Below are positions 45,819 through 54,999 of a stretch of 64,000 nt of DNA, in pieces. Within the stretch, counting starts at the first letter, position 1, and every line of letters begins with the position of its first letter. The DNA is from Bacteroidota bacterium (GTDB lineage Bacteria > Bacteroidota > Bacteroidia > Bacteroidales > F082). The DNA is taken from positions 19,262 to 83,261 of the forward strand of contig JAHIUX010000077.1 in assembly GCA_018816765.1 (NCBI GenBank). Reading direction: 5' to 3'. The translations under genes and the position numbers were made by a program. A model generated the notes under the pieces. It saw nothing but the letters and a program-made list of their open reading frames with translations. It searched no databases and had not been told where the DNA came from.

Positions 45819-46619
45819 TTATTCGTTGTTCTTCTCGCGCATCTTACCATAGCCTTTCATGATGCCACGGGTTGAGTTTGCAATGAAGCTGAGGATTTCG
45901 TCGCGATCGGGTGAAACCGGCACGTTGGCCTCGATGTAGTTGACCGATTGGGTAGTATTATAGCCCCTGAGGTAGATGATGCGATAGATATCCATGATGG
46001 CATTGATGCGGTCTTCGGTAAATCCGCGCCTGCGCAGACCGATGGAGTTCACACCGACATAGGACAAGGGTTCGCGTCCTGCTTTGGTAAACGGAGGAAC
46101 ATCCTTGCGGGCCATTCCACCACCCGAAATCATGGAGTGTGTGCCTATCTGAACAAACTGGTGCACTGCTGCAAGGCCACCAATGATGGCCCAGTCGTCG
46201 ATGCGGATGTGACCCGCAAGGGTGCATGCATTTGCCAGAATCACATTGTTTCCGATGATGCAGTCGTGTGCAACATGCACATAGGCCATCAGCAGGCAGT
46301 TTTTACCAACAACTGTTTCCCAGTTGGCTTTCGTTCCCCTGTTGATGGTTACAAACTCACGAATGGTGGTATTGTCACCAATCCTCACGATGGTTTCTTC
46401 GCCACTGTATTTCAGGTCTTGTGGTATTGCCGAGATCACTGCGCCCGGAAAAATCCGGCAGTTTTTACCAATACGTGCGCCTTCCATGATGGTTACGTTT
46501 GAACCAATCCAGGTGCCTTCTTCGATAATTACATTTCTTTCGATATTCACAAAGGGTTCAATAACCACATTACCAGCAACTTTTGCCTGTGGATGAACAT
46601 AAGCTAAGGGTTGATTCAT
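45819..46619 (-). CDS. lpxA: UDP-N-acetylglucosamine O-acyltransferase
   Basis: First enzyme of lipid A synthesis: transfers a 3-hydroxyacyl chain from ACP to UDP-GlcNAc. The left-handed beta-helix starts at once (HPQAKVAGNVVIEPFVNIER). The catalytic His is in LMAYVHVAHDCIIGNNVILAN, and the region GGLAAVHQFVQIG with the C-terminal GVNSIGLRRRGF is diagnostic. Length (266) is normal. It starts 6 bases after lpxC-fabZ, in the order lpxD, lpxC-fabZ, lpxA that is common in this phylum. Confidence 0.96.
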   Translation of the reverse strand: MNQPLAYVHPQAKVAGNVVIEPFVNIERNVIIEEGTWIGSNVTIMEGARIGKNCRIFPGAVISAIPQDLKYSGEETIVRIGDNTTIREFVTINRGTKANWETVVGKNCLLMAYVHVAHDCIIGNNVILANACTLAGHIRIDDWAIIGGLAAVHQFVQIGTHSMISGGGMARKDVPPFTKAGREPLSYVGVNSIGLRRRGFTEDRINAIMDIYRIIYLRGYNTTQSVNYIEANVPVSPDRDEILSFIANSTRGIMKGYGKMREKNNE

Positions 46620-46625
46620 GCCGTA

Positions 46626-48032
46626 CTATTCTTTACTGTTATTTACTTTTTTTGCAATCTGGGCCATCAGTTTACCCTCTGTCACCACCTTATCCCCAAC
46701 ATAGGCAACACCCCGCATATTGCAGATTCCCCTGCGGATAGGCGCCGTCAGCTCCAGCGAGAAAATGATGGTATCTCCCGGCACAACCTTGTGCCTGAAC
46801 TTCACATCATCAATTTTCAGGAAATAGGTAATGTAGTTTTCCGGATCGGGCACCTGATGCAACACAAATATGCCACCTGTCTGTGCCATGGCTTCGATGA
46901 TCAACACGCCTGGCATTACAGGTTCCTGTGGAAAATGTCCTACAAAAAACGGCTCGTTCATGGTCACATTTTTCAAGCCAATGATATAATCCTCAGTCAC
47001 TTCAAGGATTTTATCGACAAGCAAAAAAGGTGGTCTGTGCGGCAGAATTCGTTGAATCTGAATGATATCGTACATCGGTTCCTTGTACTGATCAAATGGT
47101 GGAAGCTTAATCATGCTCAAAGGTTTTATTTGTTGTTTTATCAATCTGGCAAATTCGGTGTTGGCATAATGCCCCGGACGGTAAGCAGTGATATGTCCTT
47201 TAATGCGTTTCCCAAGCAATGAAAGGTCGCCGACCACATCAAGCAGCTTGTGTCTGGCAGGCTCATTGTCGAAATGCAGGTCAAGGTTGTTTAATATGCC
47301 TTCATCCTTTACTTTTACCCTGGGCTTGTTGAACAATTCTGCCAATCGGTCCAATTCCTCCTGGCTTACTTTCCTGTTCACAAACACGATGGCATTGCTC
47401 AGGTCGCCCCCCTTGATCAGGTTGTTTTTGAGGAGAAACTCAAGCTCATGCAGGAAGACAAAGGTGCGGCAAGGCGCTATTTCGTGGTTAAAATCGTTTA
47501 GGTTTTCGAGCGAAGCATATTGAATATTAAGCACTTCGGTGCCATAGTCAATTTTCACATCCACTTTAAATCCATCATAAGGACTGATCACCATCTCGAA
47601 ACCCTTTTCTTCGTTAACCAGCCGGATTTCTTTTTCAATGACGAGGTAATCCCGTTCAGCTTCCTGTTCCTGTATGCCGGCTTTTTGCAAAGCCTCGACA
47701 AAATAGCGGGCACTTCCGTCACGTATCGGTGTTTCCTCCATATTGAGTTCAACAAGGGCGTTGTCGATGCCCATCCCGGTGAGGGCTGCCATCACATGTT
47801 CGATGGTATACACCTTCACGCCATGTGAAGCGATGGTGGTGCCCCGGGAAGTGTCGACAACATTGTCGATGATGGCATCAATGACAGGCTGATTTTCAAG
47901 GTCAACCCGTTTGAATTTGATGCCATGGTTTATGCCTGCGGGAAAGAAGCTGAGGGTTCCATATTGTCCGGTGTGCAAACCGGTGCCTTCAACATGTTGG
48001 GGGGTTATGATGGTGCGTTGTTTTTCCGCCAT
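46626..48032 (-). CDS. lpxC-fabZ: Bifunctional LpxC deacetylase / FabZ dehydratase fusion
   Basis: Fusion of the committed lipid A enzyme and a fatty-acid dehydratase. Residues about 1-300 are LpxC, a zinc deacetylase of UDP-3-O-acyl-GlcNAc (TIITPQHVEGTGLHTGQYG, then zinc ligand region HKLLDVVGDLSLLG). Residues about 320-468 are FabZ, dehydrating 3-hydroxyacyl-ACP (ILPHRPPFLLVDKILE, catalytic His and Glu in FFVGHFPQEPVMPGVLIIEAMAQ). The fusion is a known Bacteroidota trait and couples use of hydroxyacyl-ACP in the two pathways. ATG 48032 (MAEKQRT) is chosen because LpxC homology begins right after it, and a TACATTTG sequence lies close to the longer start at 48065. Confidence 0.95.
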   Translation of the reverse strand: MAEKQRTIITPQHVEGTGLHTGQYGTLSFFPAGINHGIKFKRVDLENQPVIDAIIDNVVDTSRGTTIASHGVKVYTIEHVMAALTGMGIDNALVELNMEETPIRDGSARYFVEALQKAGIQEQEAERDYLVIEKEIRLVNEEKGFEMVISPYDGFKVDVKIDYGTEVLNIQYASLENLNDFNHEIAPCRTFVFLHELEFLLKNNLIKGGDLSNAIVFVNRKVSQEELDRLAELFNKPRVKVKDEGILNNLDLHFDNEPARHKLLDVVGDLSLLGKRIKGHITAYRPGHYANTEFARLIKQQIKPLSMIKLPPFDQYKEPMYDIIQIQRILPHRPPFLLVDKILEVTEDYIIGLKNVTMNEPFFVGHFPQEPVMPGVLIIEAMAQTGGIFVLHQVPDPENYITYFLKIDDVKFRHKVVPGDTIIFSLELTAPIRRGICNMRGVAYVGDKVVTEGKLMAQIAKKVNNSKE

Positions 48033-48072
48033 AATGCGCTTAGAAAAATGAATAATCTGGTCCAAATTTCGG

Positions 48073-48080
48073 CAAATGTA
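48073..48080 (-). promoter_or_regulatory. Possible -7 element upstream of lpxC-fabZ
   Basis: TACATTTG on the minus strand matches TAnnTTTG, 40 bases before ATG 48032. No -33 TTTG is seen, so it may be only an internal, weak promoter of the lpx operon. Confidence 0.3.
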
Positions 48081-48104
48081 GAAAAAATAGTATTTGGTTG
48101 CTGT

Positions 48105-49145
48105 TTAAGGCAGTTTCGTCAGCGCTTCAAGCTTCTTTTCAAGGTCTTGCACACGCTTGTTGAGCTGCTCAAGCCGTTTGATATGCACTACCGAACGTTT
48201 GTAATCGCCCAGCGGCATCACAGGCGATCCCATATACACCTGTTCGGGTTCCTTCAGGCTGTTGCCAACTCCTGACTGTGCTGCCAGCTTCACGCCATCG
48301 GCGATGAAAAGGTGTCCGGCCAAACCAACCTGTCCGCCAAACATGCAATTCCTGCCCACCTTGGTTGATCCGCTGACGCCCGTTTGTGCAGCCATCACTG
48401 TGTTCTCGCCGACCTCAACATTGTGTGCAATCTGCACCAGGTTGTCGAGTTTCACCCCTTTTCTGATGATTGTCGACCCCAGGGTTGCCCTGTCAATGGT
48501 GGTGTTAGCGCCAATTTCTACATAATCTTCAAGCACTACATTTCCTGTCTGAGGTACTTTCTTGTACTGGTTTCCTTCCTGAGGCGCAAAGCCGAATCCG
48601 TCGCTGCCAATTACAGCACCGGCATGTATGGTGCAGTGCTTCCCGACCACGGTTCCCGCGTACAGCTTTACTCCCGGATGGATCACCGTATCATCCCCTA
48701 TCACGCACTCATCACCAATGTATGCCTGCGGATACACCTTCACATTGTTTCCAATTTGCACGTTTTCACCAATAAAGGCAAACTCACCCACATAATTGTT
48801 TTCTCCGAGGGTCGCTGTGCCGGGAATAAACGCAAGCGACGAAATGCCCCTCTTGTCTGTTTTAAACCTGTTGTAGATTTCGAGCAGTTCGGCAATGGCG
48901 CTGTAAGCATCCTTCACCCTGATGAGGGTTGACTGCACGGGCCTTTCGGGAACGAAATCCTCGTTTACAATAACAATGCTTGCTTTTGTTTCGTAGATAT
49001 AATGGGTATATTTCGGGTTGGCCAGAAAACTCAGGCTTCCTGTTTTGCCTTCTTCAATTTTTGCTATTCCTGAAACCAGGGCTTCCGAATTGCCTTCCAC
49101 TTTTCCCTGAAGTAGTTGTGCGATTTGTCCGGCAGTGAATTCCAT
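48105..49145 (-). CDS. lpxD: UDP-3-O-(3-hydroxymyristoyl)glucosamine N-acyltransferase
   Basis: Third lipid A enzyme: adds the N-linked hydroxyacyl chain. The N-terminal uridine-binding domain ([36 protein letters not shown]) is followed by a long hexapeptide-repeat helix. The catalytic His lies in [16 protein letters not shown]. The segment [11 protein letters not shown] and a C-terminal coiled helix ([20 protein letters not shown]) are typical. Length (346) is normal. It is preceded by the HD-domain gene after 42 bases and followed by lpxC-fabZ. Confidence 0.95.
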   Translation of the reverse strand: MEFTAGQIAQLLQGKVEGNSEALVSGIAKIEEGKTGSLSFLANPKYTHYIYETKASIVIVNEDFVPERPVQSTLIRVKDAYSAIAELLEIYNRFKTDKRGISSLAFIPGTATLGENNYVGEFAFIGENVQIGNNVKVYPQAYIGDECVIGDDTVIHPGVKLYAGTVVGKHCTIHAGAVIGSDGFGFAPQEGNQYKKVPQTGNVVLEDYVEIGANTTIDRATLGSTIIRKGVKLDNLVQIAHNVEVGENTVMAAQTGVSGSTKVGRNCMFGGQVGLAGHLFIADGVKLAAQSGVGNSLKEPEQVYMGSPVMPLGDYKRSVVHIKRLEQLNKRVQDLEKKLEALTKLP

Positions 49146-49187
49146 GTTGTTTTTAGTTTAATTGTGGCGCAATTTACGCATTTTTGG

Positions 49188-50474
49188 TCAGATCCGCTTT
49201 TGACCTGACCCATCGGGCAAGTCATCAAATGGCGTTTTGATGGACTTCGGGTAGCACAAAAAGTGCTTTGTAACGGGCATCGACAACACTGAAATATTGA
49301 GCTGGTCAGAGGCTTCCCTGATGTCCTGCACAGTGCCATCCTTGAACAAAATATTGATCTTTGGCTGGTTGGGATGGTAGGCATGGTTCGAAGTCTGATT
49401 GTTGATCAACAGGTAGGCGGCTTCTTCAGCCGGAAGCGTAAATACTTCCCCAATGGCCTGCTTGATGAGGTCTGTTTGTCCGGCATCAAATGCTTCATTC
49501 GAAAGCACCACCCTGAACAGTTGCCTGTTCACAATGCACTGGCTCAGATAAGACAGCACCTGGTCAGGATGATTCTGCCACACTTTCAGCGCTGTAAACA
49601 AATCAAAATCATCCAGTTCCGCAAAACGATCGAGAATTTCAGGTTGTTGCTCCATATCCTTTAGCTGAATGTCTTGCTTCAGAAACAAGCTTAAGGCAGG
49701 TGTAGCAAAGAGTGTCGCACCACGCGATGAAAGTTCTTTGGCCCGCCTTAGTGCATTGAGAAGCATAAACTCGGCCGACAGCACCGTTTTGTGCAGGTAC
49801 ACCTGCCAGTACATCAGCCTGCGGGCAACGATGAATTTTTCGACCGAATAAATCCCCTTTGCTTCTACAACAAGTTCATCATGAACCACATCGAGCATGG
49901 TGATCAGGCGCTCGGCATTGATCACTCCCTCCGAAACACCCGTAAAAAAGCTGTCGCGTTTCAAATAATCAATCCGGTCCATATCCAGTTGACTCGACAC
50001 CAGCTGGTGCAGTATTTTCTTGGGGTAGGTGTCCTGAAAAATCGCCAGGGCCATTTCCAGCCGGCCACCGGTCAGGTGGTTCAGTTTCTGCATAAACAGC
50101 AATGACAGCTTTTCGTGCGGAATTCCGGCGACAATCGACTGTTCAAGCGTGTGCGAATAGGGTCCATGGCCGATATCGTGCAGCAGAATGGCAACGCTGA
50201 CTGCCTGGGCTTCATCGGGGCTGATGTACTGTCCTTTCGATCGCAGGGTAGCTATCGCTTGTTGCATCAGGTGCATGGCACCCAGGCTGTGGTGAAAGCG
50301 TGTGTGCAAAGCTCCGGGATAAACAAGGTGCGTAAGTCCCAGCTGCTTGATGCGGCGCAAACGCTGAAAATCGGGATGCTCAACAAGGTCAAACAGCAGC
50401 TCATCGGGTATGCCAATGAAACCATACACCGGATCGTTGAAGATTTTCTTCTTATTCTGGCGAATCTGCGGCAT
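49188..50474 (-). CDS. HD domain phosphohydrolase
   Basis: Cytoplasmic metal-dependent phosphohydrolase of the dGTPase-like HD family (YwfO/YdhJ type). The opening NDPVYGFIGIPDELLFDLVEHPDFQRLRRIKQLG is diagnostic. Metal ligands are visible in TRFHHSLGAMHL and AILLHDIGHGPYSHTLEQ (the HD pair), with a later Asp in QLDMDRIDYLKRDSFF. Length (428) is normal. Relatives cleave dNTPs or related nucleotides; the substrate here is not known. The gene opens the minus-strand lpx run and is divergent from porX. It is often found beside lpxD in Bacteroidota. Confidence 0.9.
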   Translation of the reverse strand: MPQIRQNKKKIFNDPVYGFIGIPDELLFDLVEHPDFQRLRRIKQLGLTHLVYPGALHTRFHHSLGAMHLMQQAIATLRSKGQYISPDEAQAVSVAILLHDIGHGPYSHTLEQSIVAGIPHEKLSLLFMQKLNHLTGGRLEMALAIFQDTYPKKILHQLVSSQLDMDRIDYLKRDSFFTGVSEGVINAERLITMLDVVHDELVVEAKGIYSVEKFIVARRLMYWQVYLHKTVLSAEFMLLNALRRAKELSSRGATLFATPALSLFLKQDIQLKDMEQQPEILDRFAELDDFDLFTALKVWQNHPDQVLSYLSQCIVNRQLFRVVLSNEAFDAGQTDLIKQAIGEVFTLPAEEAAYLLINNQTSNHAYHPNQPKINILFKDGTVQDIREASDQLNISVLSMPVTKHFLCYPKSIKTPFDDLPDGSGQKRI

Positions 50475-50542
50475 AAAAATTGTTAATTTTGTTCATTGCC
50501 TCGCAAACCGGGCAATATTTTAAGTCTTCCTGCATTTGCTTA

Positions 50543-50550
50543 CAAAAGTA
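50543..50550 (-). promoter_or_regulatory. Possible -7 element upstream of the HD domain gene
   Basis: TACTTTTG on the minus strand matches TAnnTTTG, 68 bases before the ATG at 50474. No matching -33 element was found. Confidence 0.3.
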
Positions 50551-50598
50551 CACTTATATCGCAACCGTCTTTACGCTCAATCATAGTAAAAAAACCAC

Positions 50599-52158
50599 AT
50601 GGAAAAAGTCAGAATACTCTGGGCTGATGACGAAATCGATATGCTCAAGCCCCATATCATCTTTCTTGAACAGAAGGGCTACGATGTAACCCCGATCAAC
50701 AACGGCGACGAAGCCCTCGACCTCATCAGGGCCAATGCCTACGACATCATTTTTCTCGACGAAAATATGCCGGGTTTATCAGGCATCGAAACGCTCGAAA
50801 AAATCAAGGCAGATTTTCCCAACCTGCCGGTGGTCATGATCACCAAAAGTGAAGAAGAGTCCATCATGGAAGATGCGATTGGCTCAAATATTTCCGATTA
50901 CCTGATAAAACCTGTTAAACCAAATCAGATCCTGCTTTCGCTGAAACGCAACCTCGACAACAAAAAGCTGGCCAGCGAAAAATCAACGCTATCATACCAA
51001 CAGGAATTTCGCAACATCGGACTTGAAATTGGCAATCAACTCGAACATAATGAGTGGATTGAAATTTACAGGAAACTCGTCAGGTGGGAACTCGAACTCG
51101 AGAAATCAAAGGACGAGGGCATCATGCAGGTGCTTACCATGCAGATCGACGAAGCCAACAATGTTTTCTCCCGCTTCATCGAAAAAAACTACATCGACTG
51201 GATCAACGGGCGCCGGAACGACAAACCCGTGTTATCGCACACACTGATGCGCGATAAAATTCTGCCGAGGATCGATTCTACCGACAGGCCCCTGTTCGTG
51301 CTTATCGTCGATAACCTCCGCTATGACCAGTGGAAAGCCATTCAACCCCTGGTCGAAGATTACTTTCGCACTGAGAGTGACGAATTGTATTACAGCATTT
51401 TACCAACAACAACCCAATATGCGCGCAATGCGCTTTTCTCAGGATTGATGCCTTCCGAAATCAGGAAGAAATACCCGAAATACTGGGTTGATGAGGAAGA
51501 AGAAGGATCGAAAAATCAGTTTGAATCGGAACTGCTGGGCGAGCAACTGAAGCGATTCGGCAAGGATGTTAAGTACTCCTATAACAAAATCCTCAACCTG
51601 AATGCAGGCAAGAAGCTTGTCGAATCGATGCCCAACCTCATGGTCAACAAGTTGAACGTCATCGTATACAACTTCATCGATATGCTTTCGCATGCACGCA
51701 CCGAGATGGAAATGATCAGGGAGCTGGCCGAAGACGAAGCAGCCTATCGCTCGCTGATGCAGTCGTGGTTCGAGCATTCGTCGTTGTATGAAATTGTGCG
51801 CTTCATCGCGCTAAAGAAATGTGATCTGATCATCACCACCGACCATGGATCGATCCGCGTAAAAAACCCGGTCCGCATCCTTGGCGACAGGGAGGTGAAT
51901 ACCAACCTGCGATATAAGTACGGCCGCAGCCTGAAGTACAATGCAAAAGAAGTCTTCGAAGTGCGTGACCCTGAGAGCGTGTTCCTTCCCCGGGTCAATG
52001 TGAGCACAGCCTATGTATTTACGCGTGCTGACGATTTTTTTGCCTATCCGAACAACTACAACTATTACGTGAATTACTACCGCAACACCTTCCAGCACGG
52101 AGGCATTTCCATGCAGGAGATCATGGTGCCCATCGTATACCTAAAACCGAAAGGATGA
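50599..52158 (+). CDS. porX: PorX-type response regulator with PglZ domain
   Basis: Two-component regulator tied to type IX secretion. Residues 1-125 are a receiver domain: acidic pocket D10-D11, phospho-acceptor Asp54 in IIFLDENMPG, and the conserved Lys in YLIKPVKPNQ. After a helical linker, residues about 230-519 are a PglZ domain of the alkaline phosphatase superfamily, with metal-site candidates in LIVDNLRYDQW (about 238) and ITTDHGSIRV (about 414). In Porphyromonas the homologue works with the kinase PorY and controls T9SS genes, and its PglZ domain has been reported to act on oligonucleotides. Length (519) matches. No PorY or T9SS core gene is in the window. It overlaps tsaE by 4 bases. 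Confidence 0.93.
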   Translation: MEKVRILWADDEIDMLKPHIIFLEQKGYDVTPINNGDEALDLIRANAYDIIFLDENMPGLSGIETLEKIKADFPNLPVVMITKSEEESIMEDAIGSNISDYLIKPVKPNQILLSLKRNLDNKKLASEKSTLSYQQEFRNIGLEIGNQLEHNEWIEIYRKLVRWELELEKSKDEGIMQVLTMQIDEANNVFSRFIEKNYIDWINGRRNDKPVLSHTLMRDKILPRIDSTDRPLFVLIVDNLRYDQWKAIQPLVEDYFRTESDELYYSILPTTTQYARNALFSGLMPSEIRKKYPKYWVDEEEEGSKNQFESELLGEQLKRFGKDVKYSYNKILNLNAGKKLVESMPNLMVNKLNVIVYNFIDMLSHARTEMEMIRELAEDEAAYRSLMQSWFEHSSLYEIVRFIALKKCDLIITTDHGSIRVKNPVRILGDREVNTNLRYKYGRSLKYNAKEVFEVRDPESVFLPRVNVSTAYVFTRADDFFAYPNNYNYYVNYYRNTFQHGGISMQEIMVPIVYLKPKG

Positions 52159-52595
52159 TAGCGCTCGAAGCAAAACAACTCAGCGATCTCGATGATATTG
52201 CCACCAGCATCCTGAAACTGGCCGGAAACAGGCGGATCTTCGCCTTGTACGGTGCCATGGGCGCGGGCAAAACAACCCTGATCAAAGTGCTTTGCCACCA
52301 GCTTGGTGTAACCGACGAAGTCAACAGCCCAACATTCAGCATTGTGAATGAATACCTTACGCTTTCAGGTGATTCGGTGTTTCATTTTGATTTTTACCGG
52401 ATTAACACCCTCGGGGAAGCCTATGACATTGGCTATGAAAACTATTTCTTCGGAGGCTCACATTGTTTTATCGAGTGGCCTGAGAAAATAAAGCAACTTT
52501 TACCGGCCGAATGCGTACAACTGTGGATCGCGGTGGATGAGCAGACTGGTGTGAGAACGATCAGCTGCAGTTTGACCGACGACGCGAAACCATAA
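52155..52595 (+). CDS. tsaE: tRNA threonylcarbamoyladenosine biosynthesis ATPase TsaE
   Basis: Small ATPase that, with TsaB and TsaD, completes the t6A37 modification of ANN-decoding tRNAs. It has the Walker A motif GAMGAGKTTLIKVLC, the family segment VNSPTFSIVNEYL and the downstream HFDFYRINTLGEAYDIGYENYF. Length (146) is normal. The ATG overlaps the porX stop by 4 bases and the alanine dehydrogenase-like gene begins 18 bases after its stop, so the three genes probably form one operon, an arrangement seen repeatedly in this phylum. Confidence 0.94.
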   Translation: MIALEAKQLSDLDDIATSILKLAGNRRIFALYGAMGAGKTTLIKVLCHQLGVTDEVNSPTFSIVNEYLTLSGDSVFHFDFYRINTLGEAYDIGYENYFFGGSHCFIEWPEKIKQLLPAECVQLWIAVDEQTGVRTISCSLTDDAKP

Positions 52596-52613
52596 CCAAC
52601 GATTTGTAGCAGC

Positions 52614-53834
52614 ATGTCAGAGAATAATCCACAGATCAGGTTTGCAGGTTCGGGAGAGTTGCTTCCTCAGGAAGAAATGCTTGAAACAATCTGGAAAAAA
52701 AACAGCCTGACCATTGGTATCCCAAAAGAAAGCTCTCCCAACGAAAACCGGATTGCACTGGTTCCGGATGCTGTTAAATTATTGACTGCCAACGACCATC
52801 GGGTATTCATCGAAAGGCAGGCCGGGGCCATGTCGCATTTCAGCGACCACGAATATGCCGAGGCCGGGGCCGAAATCGTCGACGAAAAATCAAGGATTTT
52901 CGCCGCTGATATTGTCCTCAAGATTACCCCTCCTACCCTGGACGAAATTGCCATGATGGAAAAGCGCAAAACGCTGTTTTCCATCCTGCAGCTTCCGCTG
53001 CGAAACAAAGCGTATTTCCAGCAAATCATCAATGGCAAAATCACCGCCCTCGCCTTTGAGCATATCCTCGATAAGTCGGGCGGCTTGCCCATCAAGCGGT
53101 CGATGAGCGAAATCATCGGCAATGCCACCATCATGATCGCATCAGAATACCTGTGTCATCCCGAATATGGCAAAGGCATCATGCTGGGCGGATTTCCGGG
53201 CCTCGCCCCTACCGAAATTGTCATCATCGGAGCCGGTACGGTAGCCCAGTTTGCAGCCCGCACAGCACTTGGTATGGGTGCTTACGTAAAGGTTTTCGAC
53301 AACGCAATCTACAAGCTGCGCGACCTTCAGAACATCCTGGGCGGACGCCTGTACACTTCCATCCTCGAGCCAAAGCTCATCGATGTGGCCATCAGAACAG
53401 CAGATGTGGTTATTGCTGCAAAGCACACATCAAGCGGAATTGCCTCCTGCTTCATCACCGAAGACATGGTGAGGTCAATGAAACCAGGCTCTGTAATTAT
53501 TGACGTGAGCATTGACCAGGGCGGCTGTTTCGAAACCTCAAAACCAACCTCACACCAGCATCCTGTATTTATCAAACACGGGGTTACCCATTACTGCGTG
53601 CCAAATATTGCATCACGGGTGCCACACACCGCCTCCTGGTCGTTTTCGAATTTCTTCGCACCCCTCCTGATTGAAGCCGGCGAAATGGGTGGAATCGACA
53701 ATATGCTGAAAGCGAACAAGCCTTTCAGCAAAGGCGTTTATGTGTACAACGGAACACTTACCAACCAGGAAGTAAGCAAATTATTCCACCTCCCCTTCCA
53801 GCACCTCGACCTGCTGCTGACCACATTTTATTAA
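52614..53834 (+). CDS. Alanine dehydrogenase-like protein (AlaDh/PNT family)
   Basis: NAD(P)-dependent dehydrogenase usually annotated as alanine dehydrogenase. The AlaDh/PNT N-domain (LTIGIPKESSPNENRIALVP, Arg46) and the nucleotide-binding domain (IVIIGAGTVAQFAARTALGMG then VFDN) are clear, as is IIDVSIDQGGCFE. However, the stretches that hold the catalytic Lys and His in classic alanine dehydrogenases (KVKEP and LHLA) read KITPP (103-107) and LQLPL (125-129) here. It also has about 30 extra residues at the N-terminus. This pattern matches the Bacteroidota-specific branch as I remember it, so the reaction should be regarded as unproven. It is probably in one operon with porX and tsaE. Confidence 0.85.
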   Translation: MSENNPQIRFAGSGELLPQEEMLETIWKKNSLTIGIPKESSPNENRIALVPDAVKLLTANDHRVFIERQAGAMSHFSDHEYAEAGAEIVDEKSRIFAADIVLKITPPTLDEIAMMEKRKTLFSILQLPLRNKAYFQQIINGKITALAFEHILDKSGGLPIKRSMSEIIGNATIMIASEYLCHPEYGKGIMLGGFPGLAPTEIVIIGAGTVAQFAARTALGMGAYVKVFDNAIYKLRDLQNILGGRLYTSILEPKLIDVAIRTADVVIAAKHTSSGIASCFITEDMVRSMKPGSVIIDVSIDQGGCFETSKPTSHQHPVFIKHGVTHYCVPNIASRVPHTASWSFSNFFAPLLIEAGEMGGIDNMLKANKPFSKGVYVYNGTLTNQEVSKLFHLPFQHLDLLLTTFY

Positions 53835-53904
53835 CATCCGGCCTTTTTTGCTGATTGTAGCCGTTTTCCTGTCAAATTTTACAAAAAATAAAACAGGGAA
53901 TTGA

Positions 53905-53912
53905 TACATTTG
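53905..53912 (+). promoter_or_regulatory. Possible -7 promoter element of aroB
   Basis: TACATTTG matches TAnnTTTG, 17 bases before the aroB ATG. No -33 TTTG at standard spacing. Confidence 0.4.
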
Positions 53913-53929
53913 CAAGATCGATTAATACT

Positions 53930-54991
53930 ATGAAACTGATTCCAAATACTGTGTTTTATGACATTTCGGCCTTTATGGCATTGCGAAAAGTCATCTTCAA
54001 CGTTCATGCCTCGGGTCGTAAAATTTTCATCCTGACCGACTCCAATACCAGGCAGTTTTGCCTGCCCATGGTCATGGAAGAACTGGGTGATCTATCGCAA
54101 CACCTTGTTTCGATCACCATCGCTGCCGGCGAAAACAACAAGCACCTTCAAACAGCCATGGAAGTCTGGGAGCAGCTCTCAGTGCATCAGGCTGGCAGAG
54201 ACGCCTTGCTGATCAACCTGGGTGGCGGAATGGTGACCGATTTGGGTGGCTTTGTCGCTTCAGTGTATAAACGTGGCATCGAAACCATCCACGTCCCCAC
54301 CACCATGCTCGCCATGGTGGATGCAGCCATTGGCGGCAAAACCGGCGTCGATTTCATGCATTTGAAAAATAACCTCGGAACCTTTCATGGTCCTTCATGG
54401 GTTTTTGTGATCACCAAATTTCTCGAAACACTTCCCTCACGACAATACCGCTCCGGCATTGCCGAAATCATCAAATATGGCTTCATCAGCCGCCCCGAAC
54501 TACTGAAACAGGATCTGTTTAACATCGAAAAATCAGCCATACAATCCATCATCGGCAGGTGTATCGATGCCAAGACCAATATTGTTCAAGCTGACCCTGA
54601 AGAACAAGGCATACGGAAGCTGTTGAACCTGGGCCATACTGTTGGCCACGCCTTCGAAGCCATGGCACTAATGAAACAGCAGGACCTGCTGCATGGTGAA
54701 GCAGTGGCTTCAGGCCTTGTTTGTGAACTGTATATTTCGACCCGGCTCCTGAGCCTCGACACCGAAGTGCTGGACCATTATATCGGCCTGTGGCAAAGCG
54801 CGTTTCTGCGCTATCCGGTTGCTGAAGAAGACGATGCCGAGCTAATGAACCTGATGCTGCAGGACAAGAAAAACAGGGCAGGTAAGCTGTTGTTCACCCT
54901 GATCAGCGCACCGGGGAATGCCGTTTTCGATATTCCGGTCGGACAGGAACTGATTGAAGAAAGCCTGCAGTTTTACCGGTCATTGTTTTGA
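53930..54991 (+). CDS. aroB: 3-dehydroquinate synthase
   Basis: Second step of the shikimate pathway, converting DAHP to 3-dehydroquinate with NAD and a divalent metal. The NAD-binding motif is in LINLGGGMVTDLGGFVASVYKRG. Substrate and metal residues appear in AAIGGKTGVDF, the LRSGIAEIIKYGF-like stretch (YRSGIAEIIKYGF) and LLNLGHTVGHAFEAM, whose His residues bind zinc. HGEAVASGLV follows. Length (353) is normal. It is coupled to aroA, whose ATG lies 8 bases after the aroB stop. Confidence 0.96.
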   Translation: MKLIPNTVFYDISAFMALRKVIFNVHASGRKIFILTDSNTRQFCLPMVMEELGDLSQHLVSITIAAGENNKHLQTAMEVWEQLSVHQAGRDALLINLGGGMVTDLGGFVASVYKRGIETIHVPTTMLAMVDAAIGGKTGVDFMHLKNNLGTFHGPSWVFVITKFLETLPSRQYRSGIAEIIKYGFISRPELLKQDLFNIEKSAIQSIIGRCIDAKTNIVQADPEEQGIRKLLNLGHTVGHAFEAMALMKQQDLLHGEAVASGLVCELYISTRLLSLDTEVLDHYIGLWQSAFLRYPVAEEDDAELMNLMLQDKKNRAGKLLFTLISAPGNAVFDIPVGQELIEESLQFYRSLF

Positions 54992-54999
54992 TTTGCCTC

